Assembly (NCBI RefSeq): GCF_024543085.1
Contig: NZ_JANHNZ010000004.1
Location: forward strand, 1 to 64,000
Length of the DNA stretch: 64,000 nt
Origin: Granulicatella seriolae
GTDB lineage: Bacteria; Bacillota; Bacilli; Lactobacillales; Aerococcaceae
Direction: 5' to 3'
Under the pieces are notes generated by a model. That model was not told the origin of the DNA. It worked only from the letters and a program-made list of their open reading frames with translations, and searched no databases. Positions 10,300 to 19,322 of this stretch are shown here, piece by piece. Position numbers and translations under genes: made by a program. Positions within the stretch are counted from its first letter, which is position 1; the number at the start of each line of letters is the position of its first letter.

Positions 10300-11025
10300 A
10301 TGATTTCGGTTTGTTTAGCGACCTATAATGGCTCTAACTTCATTGAGCGTCAACTTACATCAATTGTTAGTCAATTGACGACCTCAGATGAGATTGTCAT
10401 TGTTGATGATTGCTCGACGGATGATACGATTGCCATCATTGAGAGAATGCACCTCCCACAGGTTCAAGTTTTTAAGAACGCTCAAAATATGGGAGTCATT
10501 AAAAGTTTCGAATATGGATTAAGTCAATGTCATGGAGATATTATCTTTTTATCCGACCAAGACGATGTTTGGCTGCCCAATAAGGTTAAAAATGTCATGG
10601 AAATTTTCGATCAAAATCCATCTGTTAAGTTAGTTTTGCACGATGGACAAGTGGTAGACAATAACTTAGGTCTTATTGCTGATTCGTGGATGCGTCATAA
10701 ACACTTAAAAGCTAGTAAGAGTGTCCAATCTATAATAATCAAAAACTATTTCACTGGATGTATGATGGCCTTTAAACCAGAAATCCGTGAGATTAGTTTG
10801 CCATTTCCAAATTCAATTGAAATGCATGACCAATGGATTGGGATTACAACTCTGATTAATGATCCAGACTCATTCTATTATTTAGACCAACCATTGATTC
10901 AATTTGTTCGTCATGGAAGTAACTTAACAGATACGCATAATCGTCCCTTATCTGTTAAAATTATGGGTCGTTTAAAACTAATCTGGGCTATTCTACAATA
11001 TCGCTTAAAAAGGGTGAGAAAATGA
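10300..11025 (+). CDS. glycosyltransferase family 2
   Basis: A 241-residue GT2 enzyme: SVCLATYNGSNFIERQLTSI at the N-terminus, IVIVDDCSTDDT, NMGVIKSFEYGL and FLSDQDDVWLPNKV, the S-D-Q-D-D-V-W signature seen in streptococcal and lactococcal rhamnan synthesis enzymes (RgpB-like). Likely a cytoplasmic-face rhamnosyltransferase (inference from context). It starts 4 bases after the previous stop, and its stop overlaps the next start as ATGA. Confidence 0.87.
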   Translation: MISVCLATYNGSNFIERQLTSIVSQLTTSDEIVIVDDCSTDDTIAIIERMHLPQVQVFKNAQNMGVIKSFEYGLSQCHGDIIFLSDQDDVWLPNKVKNVMEIFDQNPSVKLVLHDGQVVDNNLGLIADSWMRHKHLKASKSVQSIIIKNYFTGCMMAFKPEIREISLPFPNSIEMHDQWIGITTLINDPDSFYYLDQPLIQFVRHGSNLTDTHNRPLSVKIMGRLKLIWAILQYRLKRVRK

Positions 11026-12185
11026 AAACAGCTGTCTTAGTTTCTTGCTTTGATTACTATCCCAATAGGTTGGAGTTAATAGAATCTTATTTAGTAGAAA
11101 ATGGCTATCAAGTCACTTATATCACATCAAATTATGACCCAGTTATCAGAGGAGAATTTGTTTCAAGCAATCCTGCTGCCATTCAAATTCCGGTTATTCA
11201 ATATAAAAAAAGTATCTCTATAGATAGAGTTCGCTCACACTATGGCTTTGCTAAAGGAGTTTATCAAAACCTACTAGAGATTAAGCCAGACTTAGTTGTG
11301 GCCATGTTACCACCAAATTTTGTTTCTTACTTTGTTGCTAAATACAAAAAAAAGTTTCCACATACCAAACTTGTGTTGGATATCTATGATTTATGGCCAC
11401 AATCATTTCCATCAGAGAAAGCTAAAAAAGTCTTAGCTTTGCCATTTTATTTTTGGTCATTGTTAAGGAACTCTAGTCTAAAGAATGCTGACTTGATTTT
11501 AACGGAGTGCCACTACTATCAGGATATGCTAAGGGATGTTTTGCCAAAAAATGTTCCAATCTCTACTTTTTATTTAGCACGTAAAAAAAGTCAAGAAGAT
11601 AAAAAGTCTGTCTTGGATAAGCAAGAGATTCGCTTTTGTTATTTAGGTTCTATCAATAATGTCATCGATATTGATGGTATCGTAAGCCTTTTGGATGCAG
11701 TCAATCACCAAAGACCGGTGAAGATTGAGATTATCGGTGGTGGGCAAAGAACGGAAGAATTCATGGACAAACTCAAAGCACATGGTATTGAGATTGTTTT
11801 CCATGGCAAAATTTTTGATGATGCTGAGAAACAAGAAATTTTCAATCGTTGCCACTACGGTATTAACATGATGAAAGATACGGTAGCGGTCGGCTTGACC
11901 ATGAAGTCCTTAGATTATTTTAATGGCAATCTACCTATTGTGAATACCATTAAAGGGGACACTAAGCAATTAGTTGAAGACTATCAAGTTGGCGTTAATA
12001 TTAATTTGAATGATTTAAACAAGTCCGTTAAAGATGTTTTAGAAATGGCGGATGACCATGAACCTTTGATGAGGTCGCAAGTAGAGTCTGTCTTTAATCA
12101 CTATTTTTCAGTAGATGCGGTCAATCAAACTGTTCGAAAAGCTCTTGAAGATAGCTTAATAATCAATAGAAAGTTGGAGATCTAA
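11022..12185 (+). CDS. glycosyltransferase family 4-like
   Basis: A 387-residue GT-B-type enzyme. The N-terminal half binds acceptor (AVLVSCFDYYPNRLELI, VAMLPPNFVSYFVAKY, LVLDIYDLWPQSFPS). The C-terminal half holds the nucleotide-sugar site (FCYLGSINNVIDIDGI, IEIIGGGQRTEEFMDKL, IVFHGKIFDDAEKQEIF, CHYGINMMKDT, GLTMKSLDYFNGNLPIVN). It uses an intact sugar nucleotide; specificity is unknown. The ATG overlaps the upstream stop by 4 bases. Confidence 0.85.
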   Translation: MKTAVLVSCFDYYPNRLELIESYLVENGYQVTYITSNYDPVIRGEFVSSNPAAIQIPVIQYKKSISIDRVRSHYGFAKGVYQNLLEIKPDLVVAMLPPNFVSYFVAKYKKKFPHTKLVLDIYDLWPQSFPSEKAKKVLALPFYFWSLLRNSSLKNADLILTECHYYQDMLRDVLPKNVPISTFYLARKKSQEDKKSVLDKQEIRFCYLGSINNVIDIDGIVSLLDAVNHQRPVKIEIIGGGQRTEEFMDKLKAHGIEIVFHGKIFDDAEKQEIFNRCHYGINMMKDTVAVGLTMKSLDYFNGNLPIVNTIKGDTKQLVEDYQVGVNINLNDLNKSVKDVLEMADDHEPLMRSQVESVFNHYFSVDAVNQTVRKALEDSLIINRKLEI

Positions 12186-12186
12186 A

Positions 12187-13095
12187 GTGAGAATTGGTAC
12201 TGTAATAGTAACTTATAATCCAGATAATAATGTTCTTCAACTGATTCAAGAGTGCATTAGTCAAGCAACCCAAGTATTAGTAGTAGATAATGGAAGCAAT
12301 CAAAATGACCCAACCATTTTAGCCATCAACGATTTGCTTCAAGATCATAAAGAATTAAAGTACACCTCTTTAGAGAAAAATTTTGGTCTAGCCTTCGCAC
12401 AAAATGTCGGCATTAAAGAGTTTGAAGACTTACACTTTGACCGAGTAGTTTTCTTTGACCAAGACTCTCAGATCCCAAAAGATTTCTTTGAAAGCATGTC
12501 AAGGACGTTTGATACACTCTTAGATGAAGGTGAACCAGTTGGTATTTTAGCTCCTAATTATTTAGACAAAAATATTTTAGAATATGCCCATTTTGCTAAG
12601 CTAACACCAAATGGCTATCAAGATATTACCTTAAAATCAGATGAAACGGCGGAAGTGTCTTTTGTGATTTCTTCTGGTAGTATGATGCCAGTTGCTATCT
12701 TCAAGGAGATTGGTGACTTTAATCAAGAATTTTTTATTGACCAAGTGGATACAGAGTTTTGTTTACGTGTTTTGTCGCATGGCTATAAAATATTTGCCAC
12801 AGCAGCATGCACCTTGGCTCATACCATTGGCAACCGAACTAAGAAACGACTCTTATTTTTGACCATTAAACCAAATCATCACAGCTCAAAACGTAAATTC
12901 TATATTACCAGAAATGGTGTCAAGACCATGCTACTTTACAAGGAAGAATTTCCTGGATTTCGTAAGTTAATGACTTATCGTTTAATTCATGATGCTATGG
13001 CGGTTGTTTTCTTTGAAAAAGATAAGCTTAAGAAATTAGGCGCTATGTATCAAGGAATTCGTCAAGCGTATAAACCATATGAAGAGTGGGATTGA
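12187..13095 (+). CDS. glycosyltransferase family 2 (rhamnosyltransferase-like)
   Basis: A 302-residue GT2 enzyme with IGTVIVTYNPDNNVLQLI, VLVVDNGSNQND, EKNFGLAFAQNVGI, VVFFDQDSQIPKDF (D-Q-D motif), SSGSMMPVAIFKEIG and EFFIDQVDTEFCLRV, the pattern of RfbF-type rhamnosyltransferases. The GTG start lies one base after the upstream stop. The enzyme would act on the lipid-linked repeat unit at the cytoplasmic face. dTDP-rhamnose as donor is inferred from motif and context. Confidence 0.87.
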   Translation: MRIGTVIVTYNPDNNVLQLIQECISQATQVLVVDNGSNQNDPTILAINDLLQDHKELKYTSLEKNFGLAFAQNVGIKEFEDLHFDRVVFFDQDSQIPKDFFESMSRTFDTLLDEGEPVGILAPNYLDKNILEYAHFAKLTPNGYQDITLKSDETAEVSFVISSGSMMPVAIFKEIGDFNQEFFIDQVDTEFCLRVLSHGYKIFATAACTLAHTIGNRTKKRLLFLTIKPNHHSSKRKFYITRNGVKTMLLYKEEFPGFRKLMTYRLIHDAMAVVFFEKDKLKKLGAMYQGIRQAYKPYEEWD

Positions 13096-13102
13096 GGAAC
13101 GA

Positions 13103-14176
13103 ATGGGAGATTATATGAAACGACTTAGTAAATTAAAGCCATTAGTACCATATGGCGTCTTATTTTTCTTGATGTGGATTTTATTTGCCTTTAATAGTTT
13201 TAATATTGACAGACCAGCTTATGATTTCTTTTACCAAGAAATTAAAGCTGGCAATACTCTGTCTCACACCAACCAGTTGGAGAAATTATTTAGCTTACTC
13301 CTTGAAGGATTTGTGGCTTTAGGAATTGATTTTCAGTTCTTATTGGTTTTGATTTCTTTTCTTGGGTTAACGGCTCTATTTTTTGTTAGCCGACAGTTTT
13401 CCAGAGACCATTTTTGGGTCATGTTACTTTATGCCTTCTTCCCCTATTTTTTGGACATTGTTCAGATCAGAAATTTTATTGCTTTAGCCATTATATTTGT
13501 ATCAACTTGGTTCTTATTTAAGGAGAAAAAGTATGGACTATTAGTTTATCTAGCAGGAAATCTGTTGGCATTTTTCTTTCATCGAAGCGCCATCTTCTTT
13601 CTCCTTATCCCAATTGTTTATTTTCTTTCCTTGAAAATGACGGCAATTTTAAGTGGGATTGGCTTGGTATTAGGGGTTCTAGGAGTAAAATTACTCTTAC
13701 CGATGTTTGCTGCTATGGAGACACCATTTGATCGCTATGATGTATATTTTACGGATAGTATTCGCTGGGAGGCACAGATTTTATTTGTCGGCTATTTAGC
13801 CTTTAATATTTTTATTATGTATGGTATTAACTATCTAATAGAACATGGGAATTATGATATGACCCCAAGAGATCTTCGGATTCAAGGCTTTACATTTAAA
13901 ATAGCTATTGCTTTAACAATGATTTATCCATTGTTAATTTTAACGGTAGATTTTTACCGGATTTATCGTAATTTTTTTATTTTTTTCTACATGGTTTATT
14001 GTTTATTAATCTTTCGAATTAAGCCAAAAACCAAGAAAGAGCGCTATATTAAGTGGGTTCTTTTGGCTGCGATTGTTTGTTTTGTCTTAGCATCTACTGG
14101 TGCATTTTTATGGTTTTCTAATCGGGAAGGGGTTATCTACCCGATTCTTCAGCACAATTTGTTGTGGTCATTTTAA
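13103..14176 (+). CDS. EpsG-family/Wzy-like membrane protein
   Basis: A polytopic protein of about 357 residues with roughly ten membrane segments. The order of features is typical of the EpsG/Wzy polymerase group: an early D-R-P-A-Y-D-F-F segment in the first outer loop, QIRNFIALAIIFVSTWF and HRSAIFFLLIPIVYF. It is a candidate repeat-unit polymerase or an auxiliary glycan transporter or modifier. In-frame ATGs occur at 13079, 13103 and 13115; 13103 has GAGG just upstream, while 13079 would overlap the previous gene by 17 bases. Confidence 0.72.
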   Translation: MGDYMKRLSKLKPLVPYGVLFFLMWILFAFNSFNIDRPAYDFFYQEIKAGNTLSHTNQLEKLFSLLLEGFVALGIDFQFLLVLISFLGLTALFFVSRQFSRDHFWVMLLYAFFPYFLDIVQIRNFIALAIIFVSTWFLFKEKKYGLLVYLAGNLLAFFFHRSAIFFLLIPIVYFLSLKMTAILSGIGLVLGVLGVKLLLPMFAAMETPFDRYDVYFTDSIRWEAQILFVGYLAFNIFIMYGINYLIEHGNYDMTPRDLRIQGFTFKIAIALTMIYPLLILTVDFYRIYRNFFIFFYMVYCLLIFRIKPKTKKERYIKWVLLAAIVCFVLASTGAFLWFSNREGVIYPILQHNLLWSF

Positions 14177-14192
14177 AAAGGGGGCGGGATCA

Positions 14193-15164
14193 ATGATTTC
14201 AGTTGTTATGGCGACCTACAATGGGCAAGAATTTTTGAAACAACAATTAGATAGCATTGCGGGACAGAGTGTTTCACCCGATCAAGTCGTTATTATAGAT
14301 GATGGATCAACGGATGCTACTGTGGCACTGGTTTCTGACTATATGAAAGAACACCAACTAGCTAATTGGTCAATAACCCAAAATGAAGCCAATATAGGTC
14401 ACTATGCCACATTTTTAAAACTGCTCAAAGAGGCTAAAGGAGACTACATCTTCTTCTCTGACCAAGATGATGTATGGCATGCCAACAAAATCGAAAAGAT
14501 GCTTGCATCCTTACAAGAAACAGACACGCAGATGGTTTACTGCAAATCTCAATACATTGATCAAAATGACCAAATCATTGGACAGGACCCTACTAGTGGT
14601 CTTGAACTAGAAAAATCCTTGAATGACTTAATGAAGGTTTGGCCGTCTGGCTATCAGATAGCTGTGAAAAAACAGGTGATTGATTGTATCTTTGACAATC
14701 AGTTGGAAACCATCAAAGGGATGGATTTCCATGATATCTTGGTTACTTTTACCAGTGTTTTGATGGGTAAGGTGATTTGTTTAGACCAATGTTTGGACCA
14801 ACATCGCTATCATTTACTAAATGCTACTAAAACCATTGAAAGCAAAAGCTTTAACCACAGCTTACAAGATAGAATTCTTGACGTAAATAAGTATCTAGGA
14901 CGCTACCAAGCACAACTAGAGATAGCTCAAAAAATTGCGCCAGAAAACCTCTTGGCTCAAAAAGAAATAGATAGCTTTATTCTTATGACCAAGCTACGAA
15001 AAGACTTGCTGACCCGTTTTTCTTTTAAAACATATAAGCAATTAAAACAATTGCTGTCTTATTATAATGCAAAAAACACCTATATTGGGGACTTGATTTA
15101 TTCCATGAGACTGAATCATTTTATTGCATGGGGTCTTAATATCAAACGAAACATAATGAACTAA
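14193..15164 (+). CDS. glycosyltransferase family 2
   Basis: About 323 residues. MISVVMATYNGQEFLKQQLD, QVVIIDDGSTDATVALV, NEANIGHYATFLKLLKEAKG and IFFSDQDDVWHANKIEKML mark an RgpB-like GT2 enzyme; the long C-terminal part is less conserved. The reading frame is open upstream from 14100, but AAAGGGGGCGGG directly precedes ATG 14193 and the conserved N-terminus starts there. Probably another rhamnosyltransferase of the repeat unit. Confidence 0.85.
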   Translation: MISVVMATYNGQEFLKQQLDSIAGQSVSPDQVVIIDDGSTDATVALVSDYMKEHQLANWSITQNEANIGHYATFLKLLKEAKGDYIFFSDQDDVWHANKIEKMLASLQETDTQMVYCKSQYIDQNDQIIGQDPTSGLELEKSLNDLMKVWPSGYQIAVKKQVIDCIFDNQLETIKGMDFHDILVTFTSVLMGKVICLDQCLDQHRYHLLNATKTIESKSFNHSLQDRILDVNKYLGRYQAQLEIAQKIAPENLLAQKEIDSFILMTKLRKDLLTRFSFKTYKQLKQLLSYYNAKNTYIGDLIYSMRLNHFIAWGLNIKRNIMN

Positions 15165-15182
15165 AAGACTAGGAGAATTATT

Positions 15183-16592
15183 TTGAATGATAGATTAAAA
15201 CGAATATTGGCTAACTTTGGCTATTTAGTATCTTCCAATTTGCTAACGGTCTTTATTTCTTCTTTTGCTATTTTAATATTGCCGAAACTTATTGGGGTTG
15301 CTGCTTATGGCTATTGGCAGCTATATATTTTTTATGCTGCCTATGTTGGATTTTTCCATCTGGGTTGGGTTGATGGGATTTACTTAAAGTATGGTGGTTC
15401 ATCTTACTCTGACTTAGACAAGCCAAAATTCTACTCACAATTTGTTACTTTTAATTTTTTTCTGAGCTTTTTAGCTATTGGAGTTTTAATTTTTAGCCAG
15501 ATTTTTGTAATAGAGCCTGATCGTAAATTTATCTTTGCTATGTTTGCACTCAACATTTTAATCACTAATTCGCGAACCTATATTGTTTCCCTTTTACAGG
15601 CTACCAATAAGATAAAATTGAGCTCATTTATCTTAATCAATGACCGTGTTATCTATATTTCCTTGCTTTTATTCTTATTAGCTATTGGAAATCGAAACTA
15701 TCAAGTTATGGTACTGTCTGATGTTGTGGCTAAACTTATTTCACTACTTTATGGTGTCTATATTTGTCGTGACGTTCTTTGGTTGAATATAAAATATTAT
15801 AGTCTAGATATCTGGGAGAGTATTGATAATATTCGGGTGGGTAGTCAGTTAATGCTGTCCAACGTGGCCAGTATGTTGATTATTGGAATTGTTAGATTTG
15901 GGGTGGAGAAGAACTGGGACATTGAAACGTTCGGAAAAATTTCTCTAACTTTATCAATCTCAAACCTTATGATGACTTTTATCAATGCAGTTGGAATTGT
16001 TGTTTTCCCCTTGATTAAACGGGTGAGTCAAGAGCAATTTCGTAAAATCTATTCTCTATTACAAAATATTTTAATGCCGGGAATGTTTATTATTTTACTA
16101 CTTTATTTCCCATTGCGAATCATTCTAAATGCATGGTTACCTAACTACTCTGAAAGTCTTGCCTATATGGCTTTGGTATTTCCTATGTCCGTTTATGAAG
16201 GCAAAATGGCTCTATTAATTGGTACGTATTTGAAAGCCTTACGAATGGAAAAAGATATCTTTAAAGTTAACTTTATTGCCATGATGTTCAGTATTTTCTT
16301 AACCATCTTGACAACAGTAGTTTTCAAAAACTTAGAAGCTGCCTTAATCTCAATCGTTATTTTGCTAGCACTTAGAAGCATTATTGCTGAATTAATTTTA
16401 GCTAAAAGACTTCAAATTTCTGTTAGTCGTGATATTTTGTATGAGCTTGCTTTAACCGTTATTTTTATCTTTGTCGGTTGGAATTTCTCTATTCCGCTTG
16501 CAGCAGCTATCTATGTGGTCGTTGTGGCTATCTATCTAGTTGTTAAGAAAAATGACATTGTTCAATCCTTCAAACAGTTGAAAGAAATTTAG
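15183..16592 (+). CDS. Wzx-like polysaccharide flippase (MATE/MVF superfamily)
   Basis: A 469-residue membrane protein with about 12-14 hydrophobic segments; the N-terminus FGYLVSSNLLTVFISSFAIL and AYGYWQLYIFYAAYVGFFHLG resemble polysaccharide-transport proteins that flip undecaprenyl-linked repeat units. It would deliver the unit built by the upstream transferases to the outer face. The TTG start is preceded by TAGGAG. Last gene before a terminator, so it closes the operon. Confidence 0.85.
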   Translation: MNDRLKRILANFGYLVSSNLLTVFISSFAILILPKLIGVAAYGYWQLYIFYAAYVGFFHLGWVDGIYLKYGGSSYSDLDKPKFYSQFVTFNFFLSFLAIGVLIFSQIFVIEPDRKFIFAMFALNILITNSRTYIVSLLQATNKIKLSSFILINDRVIYISLLLFLLAIGNRNYQVMVLSDVVAKLISLLYGVYICRDVLWLNIKYYSLDIWESIDNIRVGSQLMLSNVASMLIIGIVRFGVEKNWDIETFGKISLTLSISNLMMTFINAVGIVVFPLIKRVSQEQFRKIYSLLQNILMPGMFIILLLYFPLRIILNAWLPNYSESLAYMALVFPMSVYEGKMALLIGTYLKALRMEKDIFKVNFIAMMFSIFLTILTTVVFKNLEAALISIVILLALRSIIAELILAKRLQISVSRDILYELALTVIFIFVGWNFSIPLAAAIYVVVVAIYLVVKKNDIVQSFKQLKEI

Positions 16593-16631
16593 TTTTTCTA
16601 CAAACTGTGTTATTATAAATATGCCTATTTG

Positions 16632-16664
16632 AAAACCTGTAGTTTTATGACTATAGGTTTTTTC
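16632..16664 (+). terminator. terminator of the glycan operon
   Basis: AAAACCTGTAGT pairs with ACTATAGGTTTT (one G-T pair) and ends in T6. Confidence 0.85.
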
Positions 16665-16705
16665 TATCATACATGCAAGGATCTAATTGGGAGGGTAATG
16701 ATTAG

Positions 16706-19216
16706 ATGAAACTTATCAAAAAATATTTCATGCTTTGTCTAGGCTTTCTAGCCATTGCTATTTTAGCTTTTTCTTTCAAGGATGAGTTTATGGTTGGGCA
16801 AGGAAGCGGTGAATTGAGATTCGTTGCCACAAGCTCAAAAAATGAAGAATCACAGGGATTTACTCAAACGGTAACAGGGATTTTTGTAAATGGCTACTAT
16901 GTTAACCATACAGACTTTAGAAGAAGTACATGGATTAATGCGGATAGCAATACCTTAACAGAATTTTACACCATCAATGGAGATAACAACGAGGTAGTTA
17001 TTCCCATTTCGCAAGCGCAGAATCTTACCTATGATTATTTCTATAGTTATAATGGTGGTGTCCTTCAAGTTTTCTTAGATAACAAACTTTTGGAGTCTGT
17101 TGACACCTATTCACCGACCGTGAGTTTAGAATCGAAACTGATTCAGTTTGATAGCAGTTATGGTTTAAGTTGGCATGCTATCTTTATGGGGGTGATTTTA
17201 AGCTTCTTTATAGTAGTAATAATTCAATTTTATAAGAAGAATATCTTGTCAGAAATCACCAAAAAAGAATGGCTTTACTTAGGTATTATCTTAATTTCGG
17301 CAGTTCTAGCCATTTATTTTTCATTTTTCTATATGAATCGACCTTACATTATTATTCATACCAGTATTTTCTCCATGAAAAAACTGATAGTAACTCTGCC
17401 AGCTTTCTTGTTTTTGCTTTTTATGACTATGAAGTTATGGAGTCATTCAGTGGCAGAAAATATCAAGATTAGAAAATGGATTAATAAGTTAATTTATTTG
17501 GTACCAATCGTAGGGATTTTTGTGCTAGAAAATAGTTATAATTATCTAAGATTAATTGGGAAAGAATACTATCTTGCTAATTATCTAATTGTTTCTTTGC
17601 TGATGTTCACCTTGACCTTAGTCTTTATGAATCGAAAAGCAGGAGCAATTGTGACGCTATTGATTTGTTTGGTAGCTGGAATTGTTAATAAGATGATGAT
17701 TGATGTTCGAGATATGCCTTTGCAGTATTACCATTTGAAACAGTTTAGGGATGCTGCTAATGTTGCCGATGTGGTCAATATCGAATTTGACAACCAGATT
17801 ATTATTTCGATTGTTATTACTTTGGCCTTTGTTCTTTTCATACTATTCTTGCCAGTTAAGCCCTATGAAATTCATTGGCTCAAGCGTATTCCAATTATGG
17901 TGATCATGACGGTGGCAGCCTACTTTATTTTTCCTTCTGCCGTTTCTATTATTGCAAACCGTACGACAACCACACTAAACTTTTGGAAGATGTACCAAAC
18001 GTATTCGGAAAATGGAGCAGCACTGAGCTTTGTTGATTTCTATAATCAATCAAAGTTAACTGTACCAGAAGGTTATTCGGTGGCTAAGGTGGATGAAATT
18101 CTGGAGGGGTATACCAGTCCACAGCCAACGACACAACAGCCAAATATTATTTTGATTCAAAACGAGTCACAAATGGACGTTATGCGTTATAGGGATGACT
18201 TTGTTAGTCCGGACCCAATGGCATTCCAACATAGTTTAGCGGAAAATACCATTCATGGTGATCTTTATGTGTCTGTGTTTGGAGGTGGTACGGCTAACAC
18301 TGAATATGAAGTATTAACTAGTAATTCTTTAGCTATTTTGCCCCCAAATACCTTTCCATATCAACAGTTGATTACGGAAAACCGATCCAGTTATGCCAGA
18401 CTTTTAGGTTCATTTGGTTATGATACGATTGCTCTTCATCCTAATAATCGTAGAAACTATAATCGAGATAAGGTTTGGAACTACCTAGGTTTCGATAAGC
18501 AATACTTTTTCGATTCAACACCAGACTTGAAATCTCTCTTCCCACTAAGCAATGAGCGTATGTTTGTTTCAGATAAATCCTTGTTTGAAGGCGTAGCAAG
18601 TTTGTATGACAAGAAAACTAGTAATAAACCGATGTTTACCTTTGTCGTAACCATGCAAGGACATGGTGGCTATCAAACTGGAGCAGTTGCTAGCGAGGTT
18701 CAGGTAGGAGTTAATGCTAAGGGGTTAGAAGCAGAGAATGAGTACTTTACTAGTGTAAAGAAAACGGATGAGGCCTTTGCTGAATTAGTAAGTCATTTCC
18801 AAAAATACCCTGAACCGACTGTGATTATTATGTATGGAGACCATCAACCAGCCCTTTCTCAGGTGTTCTATAGCAGCATCTTTACAGGTGATTATAAGGA
18901 AAATAAATACGTATCACCATTTGTAGTCTGGGCTAACTTTGATATTCCTGAATCTTCAGGTGTTCCTTTAAGTCCAAACTATCTTATTCCTTATACCATT
19001 GATCGTCTCAAAGAGAGTCAATACCCGTTAAATACTTCGGCCTTTTATAATTTCTTGGCTGAGATGGAAAAGGGTTATCCTGTCATGACGACGTGGGGCT
19101 ACTTTGATGCTGACGGAAACTACCATGAGAATGTTGATGAGACTGGCTTGTACCATGATTATCAGTTGATTCAGTATAACCGGATAAAAGATGAAAAAAT
19201 TCTTACTGTCGAATAA
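16706..19216 (+). CDS. LtaS/GacH-type glycerol-phosphate transferase (sulfatase domain)
   Basis: The 836-residue protein has an N-terminal membrane anchor, an extracellular beta-rich segment (about 30-150), several membrane helices (about 155-425) and a C-terminal extracellular alkaline-phosphatase-like domain. That domain shows IILIQNESQMD (metal-binding Glu), FGGGTANTEYE (Thr nucleophile as in LtaS), TMQGHGGYQ and MYGDHQPALSQ (metal-binding Asp-His). In streptococci the related GacH adds glycerol phosphate from phosphatidylglycerol to rhamnose-based wall polysaccharides. The same role here is inferred from domain order and from its place right after the rhamnose cluster. GGGAGGGTAATG precedes the ATG. 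Confidence 0.85.
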   Translation: MKLIKKYFMLCLGFLAIAILAFSFKDEFMVGQGSGELRFVATSSKNEESQGFTQTVTGIFVNGYYVNHTDFRRSTWINADSNTLTEFYTINGDNNEVVIPISQAQNLTYDYFYSYNGGVLQVFLDNKLLESVDTYSPTVSLESKLIQFDSSYGLSWHAIFMGVILSFFIVVIIQFYKKNILSEITKKEWLYLGIILISAVLAIYFSFFYMNRPYIIIHTSIFSMKKLIVTLPAFLFLLFMTMKLWSHSVAENIKIRKWINKLIYLVPIVGIFVLENSYNYLRLIGKEYYLANYLIVSLLMFTLTLVFMNRKAGAIVTLLICLVAGIVNKMMIDVRDMPLQYYHLKQFRDAANVADVVNIEFDNQIIISIVITLAFVLFILFLPVKPYEIHWLKRIPIMVIMTVAAYFIFPSAVSIIANRTTTTLNFWKMYQTYSENGAALSFVDFYNQSKLTVPEGYSVAKVDEILEGYTSPQPTTQQPNIILIQNESQMDVMRYRDDFVSPDPMAFQHSLAENTIHGDLYVSVFGGGTANTEYEVLTSNSLAILPPNTFPYQQLITENRSSYARLLGSFGYDTIALHPNNRRNYNRDKVWNYLGFDKQYFFDSTPDLKSLFPLSNERMFVSDKSLFEGVASLYDKKTSNKPMFTFVVTMQGHGGYQTGAVASEVQVGVNAKGLEAENEYFTSVKKTDEAFAELVSHFQKYPEPTVIIMYGDHQPALSQVFYSSIFTGDYKENKYVSPFVVWANFDIPESSGVPLSPNYLIPYTIDRLKESQYPLNTSAFYNFLAEMEKGYPVMTTWGYFDADGNYHENVDETGLYHDYQLIQYNRIKDEKILTVE

Positions 19217-19227
19217 AATTTAGTTCT

Positions 19228-19279
19228 AAATAGAGAGATGAATATTTCATGAATTTGAAATATTTGCCTCTCTATTTTT
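19228..19279 (+). terminator. intrinsic terminator
   Basis: A two-part stem: AAATAGAGAG with CTCTCTATTT, and inside it AATATTTCA with TGAAATATT, followed by T5. It lies 11 bases after the transferase stop. Confidence 0.85.
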
Positions 19280-19322
19280 ATGTTACAATGAATAGTAAAG
19301 TAATTAGGATAGGGGAGAAAGC

